This document shows, piece after piece, positions 30,984 to 42,542 of a stretch of 64,000 bases of DNA. Each line of letters opens with the position of its first letter. Within the stretch, counting starts at the first letter, position 1. Source of the stretch: Setomelanomma holmii (taxonomy: Eukaryota; Ascomycota; Dothideomycetes; Pleosporales; Phaeosphaeriaceae); contig ML978196.1 in the NCBI GenBank assembly GCA_010015745.1, positions 186,001-250,000 on the forward strand, given 5' to 3'. Made by a program: the position numbers and the translations under genes. Below the pieces are notes generated by a model, which had not been told where the DNA came from, did not search any database, and saw only the letters and a list, made by a program, of their open reading frames with translations.

Positions 30984-32057
30984 TCAGAACTCCTCGCCAA
31001 AGTCAACATCACGCGCCACCTGCGAGCGACTGCCAGGCCGCCTTGCATAATGCCCACTATCTACCCGTGTACCCGTGCCGAACACCAACTGTGTCGACTC
31101 TCGCGGGCTCAGTTGAGGTTGTTGGAACGGGCTGTGTGTACTCTCGCGCCGTGTCAGATTGAGGCGTGCCATGTCATCCCCGAGGGTCTTAGCCTCGAGC
31201 GATTCGTCTTTGACCATCTTGAGCGTCGATTGTGCTGTGTGATATGGACGAGTTTGGAGTGTGGGCGATGTCACAGGTCTGAACATGAGTCTTGAGGTCG
31301 GGGTTTGTGGAGACGGTTGGTGAAGTAATGCTGCTTTCGCGGAGCGTGAGGCTGGTCTCGCAACGCTCTCACGTCGATGTGACTTAGCATGATTCATGCG
31401 CGCAGTCGAGGTACGAGTACGTGGCGCAGGACGATCAAGTTCGTGCGTACGTTCACGCTGGCGCTTGGGAGGATCCTTCACATCTTCGCGGGTGGACGAT
31501 GTTGTGCTTCCAGAGTCAGCGCTGGTCTCGGCGGATGTGGCCTTTCCACAGAGGCGACGCTCGCTAAATAAGCTGCTGACCGACGAAGCGCTGTTCGTGA
31601 TTAAGTCAGACACACGACTCTTGCCTTTCGATGTCTTGGAGTTTCGTTTCGATGCTCGTTTGCTATCACCCTCGTGCTTCGGTGTGCTTTCATTGGGGCG
31701 CACAAGCTTTCTGTTCTTGACCGTGATGCGCTCGGATGGCTCGTTCTGAGACCCGATGTCGATGCCAACGTCTATTCTCTTATATCGCTTGATCGTGGTT
31801 CTATCGTGATCTTTGCGCTTCTCCACTACTCGGTAGATCGCGGGTCTTGTCCACGGTGCGCTGCGGACCTGCACATATCGAGCCGACGACTTCGTGAACT
31901 GCATCGTATGTACAACCAAGTCCTGAACGGGGTTCTGAGTTGCGAGCGAACGGTGCGGAAAATCCGACTGGACTTTAGATAGAGCAATAGCAATAGACTG
32001 GGGATGAAAGGTTGCCCCAGGAAATTCGCATAGCATACGGCATGATGGGAATCCCAA
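30984..32057 (-). CDS. Basic, disordered protein of unknown function
   Basis: Single open frame of 357 residues; Met 52 (MQFTKSSARYVQVRSAPWT, coordinate 31904) is the likelier start because the preceding part has no protein-like pattern. It is very rich in Arg, Lys, Ser and Thr (RTTIKRYKRIDVGIDIG, SKRASKRNSKTSKGKSR, TRTSTARMNHAKSHRRES) with no membrane helix or known domain. The long open frame and biased, protein-like composition support a gene. A nuclear or chromatin-linked role would be a guess. Confidence 0.55.
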   Translation of the reverse strand: MGFPSCRMLCEFPGATFHPQSIAIALSKVQSDFPHRSLATQNPVQDLVVHTMQFTKSSARYVQVRSAPWTRPAIYRVVEKRKDHDRTTIKRYKRIDVGIDIGSQNEPSERITVKNRKLVRPNESTPKHEGDSKRASKRNSKTSKGKSRVSDLITNSASSVSSLFSERRLCGKATSAETSADSGSTTSSTREDVKDPPKRQRERTHELDRPAPRTRTSTARMNHAKSHRRESVARPASRSAKAALLHQPSPQTPTSRLMFRPVTSPTLQTRPYHTAQSTLKMVKDESLEAKTLGDDMARLNLTRRESTHSPFQQPQLSPRESTQLVFGTGTRVDSGHYARRPGSRSQVARDVDFGEEF

Positions 32058-33432
32058 ACGTTTCCTTGTCGCACCTACCTAGAGATAAATGCAGCGACGG
32101 CGCAGAAGAGAGCAGCGACAAAGCTGCGAGAGAATTTTCAGAAAGCATGTACCCTCGCGGTGGTTGCAGTTTTGTGCAAGATGCACCAACCACGCCTCTT
32201 TCCAGACTCGTAGCTCTTTCCAAATGTCTTGTCAACATTTCTACTGAGCCCCTTGATCAATGAACAGTCGCGATAGGCATGAATAGTGTCAAGCTGAGCT
32301 TCGATGAAGCATACCGTTCTCGTACAACACCATTGTCCACGCATGGCGAACCCGGCTTGAGGCTTAGGTCAGACATGGCTGTGCGGGTGCATACACGCTA
32401 CAATCGCGGAAGTGTCACGCTTGCATATCGCATACGCGATGGTGAGGCAGAGGGACGAAAATGAGTCCTGAAGGTAAGAAGATCCTGCATCATCGGAAAG
32501 AGCGGCTGTGTTTTGGCCAAAAGTCGCTAGTCTCGGTTCGGAACTGTCACACGATTCTTAGCAATCGAGTCCTCTACTCGTACACAGCACCTTCGCCATT
32601 GTAGTACACTCCTCGGTATCGCTAAAATACTGCTCTTGAATGATTGCGCCCCATCATGATGAGCTTGGCGAGTTTCGCGCAGATACTCAGCTCCGTTTCA
32701 CGTCCGCGGTGCCAGATCTCTTGCGCTGGCTTTCCGCCAAGGACTGTCGACAATGCGGGGTCTCTTCGATCATATCTCCGTAGCGCAAAGGCGCCCCTAC
32801 TATGGTTACACTAATGAGGCAATGCGGTATGCTTTGGTGCTTCTCGATGTAATTTAGCTTTGATGATAGAAACTCTAGCCGAGCACCAGATTTGCAAGCA
32901 GCGACTTGACGCGGCTTCATGACTGCGTAGAACGCTTCAGCTCACGATGACATGCTGCTGTCTGAAGACGAGGACATATACATATTAGCGAACGCTCTCG
33001 AACCGACGAAGACCGTACGTGAACGTTTTTTTCGTTACAAGTCTGGTAGCGAACGGGTAAGGCGCCCGGGTTCGATAGCGAGGACGGTCAACTAGGCAGG
33101 CACCGCCATCTACCATATTGCACTTTACACTTCATCTGGTCAAGTTCCGCCAATATTTCTATTCGTGCTCACTTTTTAATCAAATAACCCCTGTCGACTC
33201 CTATTATGGAGATCGCTCATCTCGTATTTCACTGGGCCGTGCGTAAGGCGGCAAAAGTCAAGAAAGACAAGTGATACTTCTCCCCATCTCATTGCAAAAG
33301 GAAGAACTCCTCTGTTCCTTCCGTTCTTGCACGTATGAGAGCGATCTGCAACAATTGGATCTTGAGGAAGAGAAGGGACATGCGCGCATAAGTCGAGAAG
33401 CTTAGCGGCATTTGCACAGGCGCTTCATCGCC
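32058..33432. other. Intergenic
   Basis: About 1.4 kb upstream of the subtilase. Short frames only. A GGCGCCCGGGTTCGAT at about 33061-33076 looks tRNA-like by chance but does not fold. Nothing else recognised. Confidence 0.5.
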
Positions 33433-34953
<1,521 letters not shown>

Positions 34954-35225
34954 TCTTTGCACTAGGCTGGGAACCCCGGATCAAGATCAGTCTCGAAAGC
35001 AAAAGATAGAAATAATCTTCCAGATAACACCATTATTCTCCAAGTCCTTTGCTACCTTCCCCTCCCACTCCCACTCCCACTCCCACTCCCACTCCCACTC
35101 CCACTACCCAGTCCGAGCCCAAATCCCAACCCGCTCAACCGTCCCAACGGCTCCGCACTTTCCGGCCTCACGGGTATCGGCGGACTGATCGCTGTTCTAC
35201 TGTCTTCCGCCCGTGCAAACAACGG
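34954..35225. other. Downstream region with Thr-Pro repeat and hydrophobic tail frame
   Basis: Just 3' of the subtilase stop. After the CCCACT repeat one frame reads PNPLNRPNGSALSGLTGIGG and then a hydrophobic LIAVLLSSA, ending at a TGA, which looks like a GPI-anchor signal behind a Thr/Pro stalk. No complete gene could be built around it. It may be a remnant of a lost C-terminal extension or of another surface protein. Confidence 0.3.
35064..35105 (+). repeat. (CCCACT)7 microsatellite
   Basis: Seven perfect copies of the hexamer CCCACT. In one frame it encodes alternating Thr and Pro. Confidence 0.9.
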
Positions 35226-35838
35226 TCATGGATCATCAAGCAATTGACTCAGCGTACCCATGAAAGCAGGCTGCGGCCCAGATATCGTAGATTTGTCTAG
35301 CCGCCCCCTCACACTCCCGAACGTCATTGTTGATATTCGACGGGAGCGGGTAAGGGGAGGGGAGTAGATGCTTGGTGATACTGGCGCGGTGTCATTCAGG
35401 TTATTGGGATTGTGCTTTTTGAGGTCGCGATTGTTGGACGTGTGCGAATCTGAGATATGCTCTGTGTAGCTCCCCTGCGCACTTCCACTCCTCGCGATCT
35501 TATCATCGTAGTACCCACCCCCACTTCCGGAGATGCGGTAGCCAAGGCGATTCTGGAGCTTGCTGCGGCGGATTGGCATCTGGTGTCATAGCCCCAAGCT
35601 CATTTCCAGCGTTGCCAAACTTATCGGGTATTGATTGTCGGTCGATAATCTGGAGCATATGCGCATGTTTGACTGCCGCTGCATTGGTGGTTGATGAAAG
35701 ACATAGCATGAGGATTAAAGCCATTGTCATCGAGCTTCCAAAGCCCTGCGACGAAGCACGACGCCACCATCGACGCATGTTGATTATAGGCGTCCGGTAC
35801 AATGAAGATACTGATGCTCTGCCATGAACAGATCTCAT
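35226..35838 (-). CDS. Hypothetical small secreted or membrane protein, structure uncertain
   Basis: Two overlapping minus-strand frames. The first (35838-35503) has a signal-like segment MTMALILMLCLSSTTNAAA from Met 37 or so; the second (35579-35226) has a polar, Ser/Asn-rich sequence with RRSKLQNRLGYRISGSGGG. An intron or a frameshift in the 77-base overlap could join them, but no splice pair is convincing. I give this only as a candidate. Confidence 0.3.
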
Positions 35839-36983
35839 GGCGTTACTTGCCCGCTCAAGACGTCGGACCTGTCGATCAGTGGTACTTGGTCGTCCTCATA
35901 CTGATCGATATGTTCCTTGAGCAACGATCTCGAGACTCTGTCGGCGCTTTTGCGTGTCAGCAGGGGTCCCAAGACTTGATTGTGGGCAGCTTACCTTTCG
36001 ACTCTTGACTCATGAAGATCAATTCTTTGCTCTGCTCCTTTCGGACATAATTTTGAACGTCGGAAAACTCGTATGTCGGATTCGGCATAGTTGGGTGGTG
36101 CGATTGACGTATGCAATCGTGTTTGTTAGATTGCTTCTCGTTTGCTGTACTCGCATCGGCTTCGACGCATCACCTTACGGTGCAGTTGTTTCCCAAAGTC
36201 GGAAGAGTATGATGAAAGTCGTTGGAGTCACTTTCTCTCCTCTGCCATGACGAAAGTCCTGAAGAGAAGACCATGCTTTCGTCCTTATCGCCCCGACAAG
36301 CAGGACGGGCACAGTATGCAGCCGCCAAAATTTCCAGCAACCAAGTACATGGACCACGGAGTCTCGTTTGTGAACAGCCGCATATCGCAGCTCGTGAGGT
36401 TGACCATGGTTGCGAGACAAAGAAAGCGCCACGTGCCCTCCTTCAGCAAACCATCACGAACTTGGGTACGATCCGTCCTCATTTCGGATAATACGCGACC
36501 TTCTCGTTCGGATTCGGTAAGAACGAAGTTCGCGCCACAGTCCGGGGAAGAGGTGGTTACATAAAGCTGGGCTGCACGATCCGCGCCGGGGCGCGTGTCA
36601 TATTTGTACTTACCCGCCGCATTCGACTGGGGCATTGCGTGAGGCGGGCTCTCCACGCAATGTTCCTACTACGTCAGTATGGACAGTTAGTAGGTAACAC
36701 CTTTGCAATATACTGCGTTCGAGGCGTGTATGTGTAAGTGCAATGAAATGAGAGCGGCTGTGTGTCGGTGAAGCTAGGACGGATCGAAGCGCACGAAAGA
36801 ACAGCCAAAAGCGTGGCGCATGATGCCAATTCTGGAAGGCAAGAAATGATTTGTGCCATTCTGTGCATTATTATGGAAGACAGAAGAAGAAACGAAACGT
36901 TCGTAAAGAGCCGATATTGCAGAAGCGGCATTCCCTGCCTTGGCAGCGTGCTCGGCTTTACCTTCAGCCTACATTTAGCCCGC
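35839..36983. other. Intergenic
   Basis: About 1.1 kb. Frames of 80-140 codons on both strands have no recognisable domain. It should hold the 3' end region of the sulfite oxidase transcript on the minus strand. Confidence 0.45.
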
Positions 36984-39152
36984 TTACTCAATCGGGTCGC
37001 GACCTTCACGCCTCTTCATCTCTTCGAAATACTCCTCGTCCGTCTCCAGGTCGAAGGGCGCAGGTCTGGTGAGAGGTAGGAACGAGACACCGCGGTCTTC
37101 GTACATCTTGAGGCGCTTCGCCGTTAGCGGCTTGGATGTGTTGACGGAGTAGCTGTTACGATCGTTAGCATCTCTGAACGGGCTCATCATCCGTGAATTT
37201 ACCGTACATCTTAATGCGACTACGATGGAGTGTTAGCGAGGATTCGAAAAGCAGTTCGGCATCGGATGCAAGGGTATACTTACTGGCATGAGGATGTTAC
37301 GTGGAGATCCCAGTTCCATGCGGATCGGACGAATGTGGGTTGCGTCTGTTGTCAAAGTTAGTAAGTCATCCATCTTTCTGGAAGCATGGCAAATTCTCCG
37401 CAATCTGGGGTAGTCCAAGCTGCAGTAACGCGCTTGATAGACTGTTGTGTGATCCCTGTGCGCCCTAGAAGCAGCATAGCCGCAAAAGACCTTGAACATA
37501 GGTACTTACATTCAGAGCATTGTCCCAGCACCGAACGCAGAATTCACTGGACATGGTCAGCACAAGTTCGCCAAGCCCAAGAAGGATTCTTACAGCCATC
37601 CCTCAGCGTCGACCGGAAGATCAAACTCCCAGGTTCGCCATGCATGGAAGTACTTCCTGCTCATCTGAACGTACGGCACCTCGTACCAGACCTAAATGTT
37701 GATATACGAAGTCAGTGTATGTCTCACATGTAATTCGTGTTTTGGGGTTTGCATACACCGCCGCCGTCATTGCTGACTTCGACTCGCTCAGGCCATCCGC
37801 TACCGCTGAAAGCCCAGCCAGTCATCTTGATCTTGCCATCGTGGATGATAACGTCCTTATCGACCGGAGTCATGATGGCGCTGGACACTGGCATAGTTTG
37901 TATGCTGAAGCCGTTGCTGTACGTCGCATTGTGCTTTCCAATCTGCGGGGAGTAGTAGAGGTACTCCTTCATCTGGACAGGCGCCAAGGTTGGATCCTTG
38001 ATGACGTTAATGCGCGTGAGCCACTTGACGCTCCTGGCGCCAATGTAGCCCATGACCACAATACGTAGTGGTGCTCCGTGGATTGCTGGCAGTGTCTCGC
38101 CGTTCATCTCCCAAGCTAGCATGACCTCATTGATCTTCATCTTGCGCGTAGGCACAGAGACAGCATAGTTGTATACCTGACCTTTCTTGAAGTATGTGTC
38201 GGCACCAAAGAATTCAATGTTGCCACCTCCTTCTTTCAGTCCGCCGCAGTATTTGATGATCTTCTTCAGGCTCACGCCCACATAGCGGGCGGTTCCAATT
38301 GCGCCCTCTCCCCACGGAGCATTGATGAGCTCGTCACCATCACCAGGGTAGTCGCGAATCTGTTCAATTCGACGCGTACCGCTGCATTGCAGTGTGATCG
38401 TGGTGGACATGCGCGGAAATTTGCTTTCATCTTGAAGTTCAGCGAGCGTGATCTTCTTCGGCTCATTGACCATGCCCTCGACTTCGAAGTAGTACTCCGC
38501 GGGATCAATTTCGGGAATGCCGCCATGGTTACGAACGAAGTGGTCTTTGTTGGTCGTAATTTCGGTCTAATGAAGTTAGTTGTAGCGTGGTGACGGTGTG
38601 ATATAAGGTTGCACATGCCTCAACTAAGCGTTTCTGTGCAACAATTAGCGATGAAGTCGGCATATGCTAATTCTTACTCACCCTTGGCGGCTCGCCATTG
38701 TAAGGGAACTGTAGAACGTGTATCATGTCCTCGCTCTTCTCTTTGAGTACATACTTCCATGAGATATGCGGAAGCTCGCTCAAGGTGGAGCCTAAGGCAT
38801 AATGGTAATACCTGCAGGTCGTGACGTCAATTGACTATTCCAGCGAGGTGCCACAATAACGGGAGAAGCCCTTACTTCCATCGTACACCTTCTAAGATGG
38901 GATTGGTGTCAGGCAGAGGAACTAGCTGAAATTCGGGCGGCTGTTTGTTGACAATTAGATATATCCTTCCAGCAGACCGACGTCACTGACAACCGGGAAG
39001 TCATATTGCGCGAGGATTGCGGCGGCTTCCTTCTTCTTCTCAGGATACCTCTCCCATTCAACATATCCTTTCCATCCTTTCCGTTCTTCGGCGAACACAG
39101 GAGTATCGCCGAGTGCCTCGAATGGCTGCGCGTAAGGCTCTGCTGGGGCCAT
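36984..39152 (-). CDS. Sulfite oxidase-like molybdopterin oxidoreductase
   Basis: Nine exons on the minus strand: 39152-38991, 38940-38876, 38811-38682, 38566-37757, 37691-37594, 37546-37510, 37345-37284, 37219-37208 and 37152-36984 (514 residues). The molybdenum cofactor domain reads KDHFVRNHGGIP, the cofactor cysteine in TITLQCSGTRR, and IHGAPLRIVVMGYIGARSVKWL. The C-terminal dimerisation domain follows (MTGWAFSGSGWPERVEVSND, WEFDLPVDAEGW, FCVRCWDNALN). No cytochrome b5 or FAD domain is present, so it is sulfite-oxidase-like rather than nitrate reductase. It would oxidise sulfite to sulfate during sulfur-amino-acid turnover or detoxification. All junctions keep frame; exon 8 is only 12 nt. 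Residues after it (RIKIYSVN) fit the family, which supports the micro-exon. Confidence 0.92.
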
Positions 39153-40478
39153 TGTATAATGAGGTGGTTCGTAGAGGTGCAGATGAGGTACAAAAAAAAA
39201 TAGAAAAACTACCTTTTCGCGAGATGAGGAATGCTTTTGTATTTGCGCACGGTCGTATGCAGGTACCATATGTCATTATCTTGAAGTCGCTCGTTGCTAC
39301 TGCCGTGAACATGGCTACCCTGCATGCTTCCATGAACGACCGAAAGCTTGTTGCTCCGGCGAATAACGCCCGCCCATATGTACAAGCAAAAGCGACTGAA
39401 CAAGTTGCAGTGCCCACATACAACTGCGTCACCATGATGGGCCCACCGCTATCGTGCAGGGGTAATTCGCGACTTAGTCCAATGTGCTTAAGTCCGACGC
39501 CATTCGAGGACAAAGGCCGGAGAATTCTCGATATAGCTGCGCGAATAACTCGCGAGAAGCCATGACGAAGCTAGTATGGGAATGCGCAGCGCGTGTCCTG
39601 GTCTGAGACGTGAGGTATGGTTCGGGGAGGAAGCCATTGTGACGGCGCGGCAGCTCAACGAACATTGAATACGCGTCTGAGACAGCACATCACTATCGAT
39701 ATAAGAAACCAGCATTCGATGGGTCGCAATATACGCGCGATGATGGCAAGGACTGTGGGGCATGTTGAAGATCGCATGGAATGCTGGGGAAAAAGGTGTT
39801 TTCAGCCGAGGCCCACGCTTACGCTATGTCATGATAGGCCTAGCCTTTATTGTGGTACGCCGCTTCCGAAGATTGGCTGCTCGTGGTGTACCCCGTGCTT
39901 CCGGCCCCAAGCATCGTGCATCGGTCAGTCTGTTCATTAAATTTCAGAAGCGTGACAGTATGACACCTGAAGCCCAATCGCTTCAAGAACAATTTCATCA
40001 GCTCTATTTGGTTACCTCATCATCATACGAAGCTTCATCGAGCGCCCTCTTCAAGACAGTTTACCGTGGCAGAAATCACAAATGTCTGGCTTAAAGGGTA
40101 CTTAGCCAAGACCTTTATCTACACAAAGTTGTGTGCACTTAGTCTAGATGGCTTTAGAATAGGAAAGGAAGGGGCAGGACTGTTGACCAATAACAAAGAT
40201 AATTGGATTCCTTGAGTAAAAGACTGATACTCATTGAGATCTAGGGTATCACTATGCTACAATTCGATCCCGGGCGAAAATTCAGGCCAATCAACCCGCG
40301 AGTAACATCGACATTGCTTGAAGCGAGAAATCTGAACTATCCGCTATCGATCAATGACCCTAAATTTCCGCTTGCAGGCTATGATGGAGCCCAGCTACGA
40401 CTTTCGATGAGTGCATAGTCGAGTGATGTGTGTGTAGGCCGCTCACGGCTGCCTTGCTTTCAAGCAGTTCTCGCAGCG
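39153..40478. other. Intergenic
   Basis: About 1.3 kb upstream of the sulfite oxidase and downstream of the Gfd2-like gene. A 182-codon plus-strand frame (39017-39565) is antisense to exon 1 of the sulfite oxidase and not supported. Nothing else recognised. Confidence 0.5.
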
Positions 40479-41426
40479 CTAAATACCGCCACGGCACTGC
40501 AGTTGCTTGTGAGCGAAGCTTTCACAGCGAGTGCAGAAGTTACGGACGCCTACAGGTGGCGGCACCGAGCTCTGGCTGTAAGGCTCGAGATCATCCACGA
40601 CCGATTGAAGCGAGCGCTCGGGGTTCTTCGGAAGCTTGAAACCCATAACCATCTGTATGGCGCCAATGGCCGTGTATGCCGCATCGTTTCCTGCGGTATG
40701 CCCATCTCGGAAGGCAACTTTGTAGACGCGCATCAGCGCCTCAAGGCCAATCTTGTCACCGCGACGGTGGACACCCTTCTCTTTGGCGATATGTTGGGTA
40801 TCGATGATAGCGACGACATTGCTCACGACCGTGGGATCCACACCCAATTCTTGCTGGAGCATCGCCATCTCGTTCTCGACGGCGTGGCCGAGAAAGATGA
40901 TCGGGCACTTGTCGCCATCTGGCTTCGTCACATCGATTGGCCATGATAAGCAGCTTGTCAAGAAGTCTTTGGCTTGCTGCTTCGTAGCGAACCGAGTAAT
41001 GCCAAAGCGATTCTTTTCAGGGTAGCCGCGACAGAAGGTGCGGTTGATATAGTGGGCATTCTCTAGTAGTCGGATGTGGTACTACCATATAGCTCGAAGA
41101 AGGTTCTCGCTACGTGAGCCTGGATCGGCAAGGGTTGGCTGCATCTCTTTGCGCGTGAAGGTTTGGAGGCCGTATTCGGTCAAGCAGCGAGGTTCATGCT
41201 CGAATTTCTCGCAATCCATGACCACCACGACGGCATTCTTGGCGAAGTCAGGGGCGCCTGCCTTCTCAATTCCAAGCCCATACGCGAAGATGGACGACTG
41301 GCTCATGCCGCGGAAGAAACGACGAATCTCGTCCATCGGCGTCTCCAGGACGTTGGAGATGGAGAGGTTGCGGAATGCATCGAGTGCCTCCGAGGAGGAC
41401 GTGGGAGATCGAGATTCTGAAGACAT
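40479..41426 (-). pseudogene. Gfd2/YDR514C-like RNase H-fold protein with one in-frame TAG
   Basis: One minus-strand frame of 316 codons is open except for a TAG at 41082-41084, between ENLLRAIW and YHIRLLENAHYINRTF. Both sides are protein-like and belong together. The protein has the pattern of Gfd2/YDR514C-like DEDD-type nuclease folds: VVVVMDCEKFEHE..LTEYG (first acid), FLGHAVENEMAML, IIDTQHIA, and AGNDAAYTAIGAI (last acid). A C-terminal CTRCESFAHKQLQC could bind zinc. The TAG fits CAG to TAG (or TGG to TAG). Whether it is a dead gene, a polymorphic allele or a read-through case cannot be decided here. A separate initiation at 40961 would lose the first active-site acid. Confidence 0.7.
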
Positions 41427-42542
41427 CTTGAAGGAGTTGAAGTTTTGGAGCTCTGTCTTGGACTCTAATCTTTTGGGATCGTGAGCTGTGTGTTGTGCTT
41501 CGAATTGGTTGAGGGTTAAGCTTGTGTGTGTTTATATAAGGACGGGATGCGGATTTGAGTGAATCATTGTAGGCACACATTGCATTCGCCTAAAGTCCAT
41601 CCCTGCGTGGCGGGACACCCTGTGTGGCGGGACACGTTCTCGTCCGGACCTTCGGCATCAGACCAGCGTGACTGCACAAAGTCAAGCTCGACGCGCTTTT
41701 GTTCTGTACGTATTGTTCTTTGAGTATGATAGCCTCCGGTTGAGGAGAGCGCGGTGTTGGACGTGCTGTCGGTCGTTCTGTTGATAGGTCTATCAACCTT
41801 CTGCTTCTACCCCCCTGTTTGCATACGACAGCATATCTCTATGAAGTTTTCGGAGGGGCAGGAAGTAATTCCAGGTCTTAAAGATTGAGGTTATAGGCTC
41901 TAAAGGTCGATTTAAAAGAATGAGTGTGCGTTCCGGCAGTTTCTCCGTGCGGGACCAGATCGCGAAATTAAGTCTAGTAAGGCACCAAGCTTTAGCTGTA
42001 CTTTGCACGCAGTAGCTTGCAGTAGCGTGCTCAGATGTATGTGTATGCTATCGTAACAAATCCAGCACTATGCCTATAGCAGAGACGATTAAGAATAGTT
42101 GTGGCGCATTCTAGCGGCTGTGGCAGCTTCTACCAACAAAGCCGGTCGAGTTTTACAACATGACCTTTCGCTCAACGTTGCTAAGTTACTCTAAGTCACA
42201 TCTCACTGTGCTCCAGTAGATCATAGCAATACCTCTCGCTCGTTCATGCCCGCGGCTCGAGTGATGACATTCTGCAGCATGCTCTCAGCCGCGCTTGCCC
42301 CGCCTTAGGCCTGTCCTGTTATCCTCACCAAACCAAGAACATGGCAAGGGACGTCAGGCTCAACTCTTAACACCACCGAGGTTTTATTAGGTGCCGTGTA
42401 ACCTTTAGCCTCTCTCTGTATATGCTGACTTCTAACAGAACAGGGGAAATAGCTACCGCACTCTCACGCTACTAGGCTCCCGCGTCACGTCCCTTGAGGC
42501 TCTATCCTATCGTATGCGCCGACCACCCGCCCACACGTATTA
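41427..42542. other. Intergenic
   Basis: About 1.1 kb between the Gfd2-like gene (-) and the HET-NACHT pseudogene (+), so a divergent promoter region. It contains short direct repeats such as GCGGGACAC twice at about 41609-41632. No coding sequence. Confidence 0.5.

Noticed and set aside
33040..33090. tRNA-like GGTTCGAT after a GGTAGCGAACGGG stretch
   Set aside because: The stems do not pair beyond three bases and no cloverleaf can be drawn.
39017..39565. 182-codon plus-strand frame
   Set aside because: Largely antisense to exon 1 of the sulfite oxidase, with no domain.
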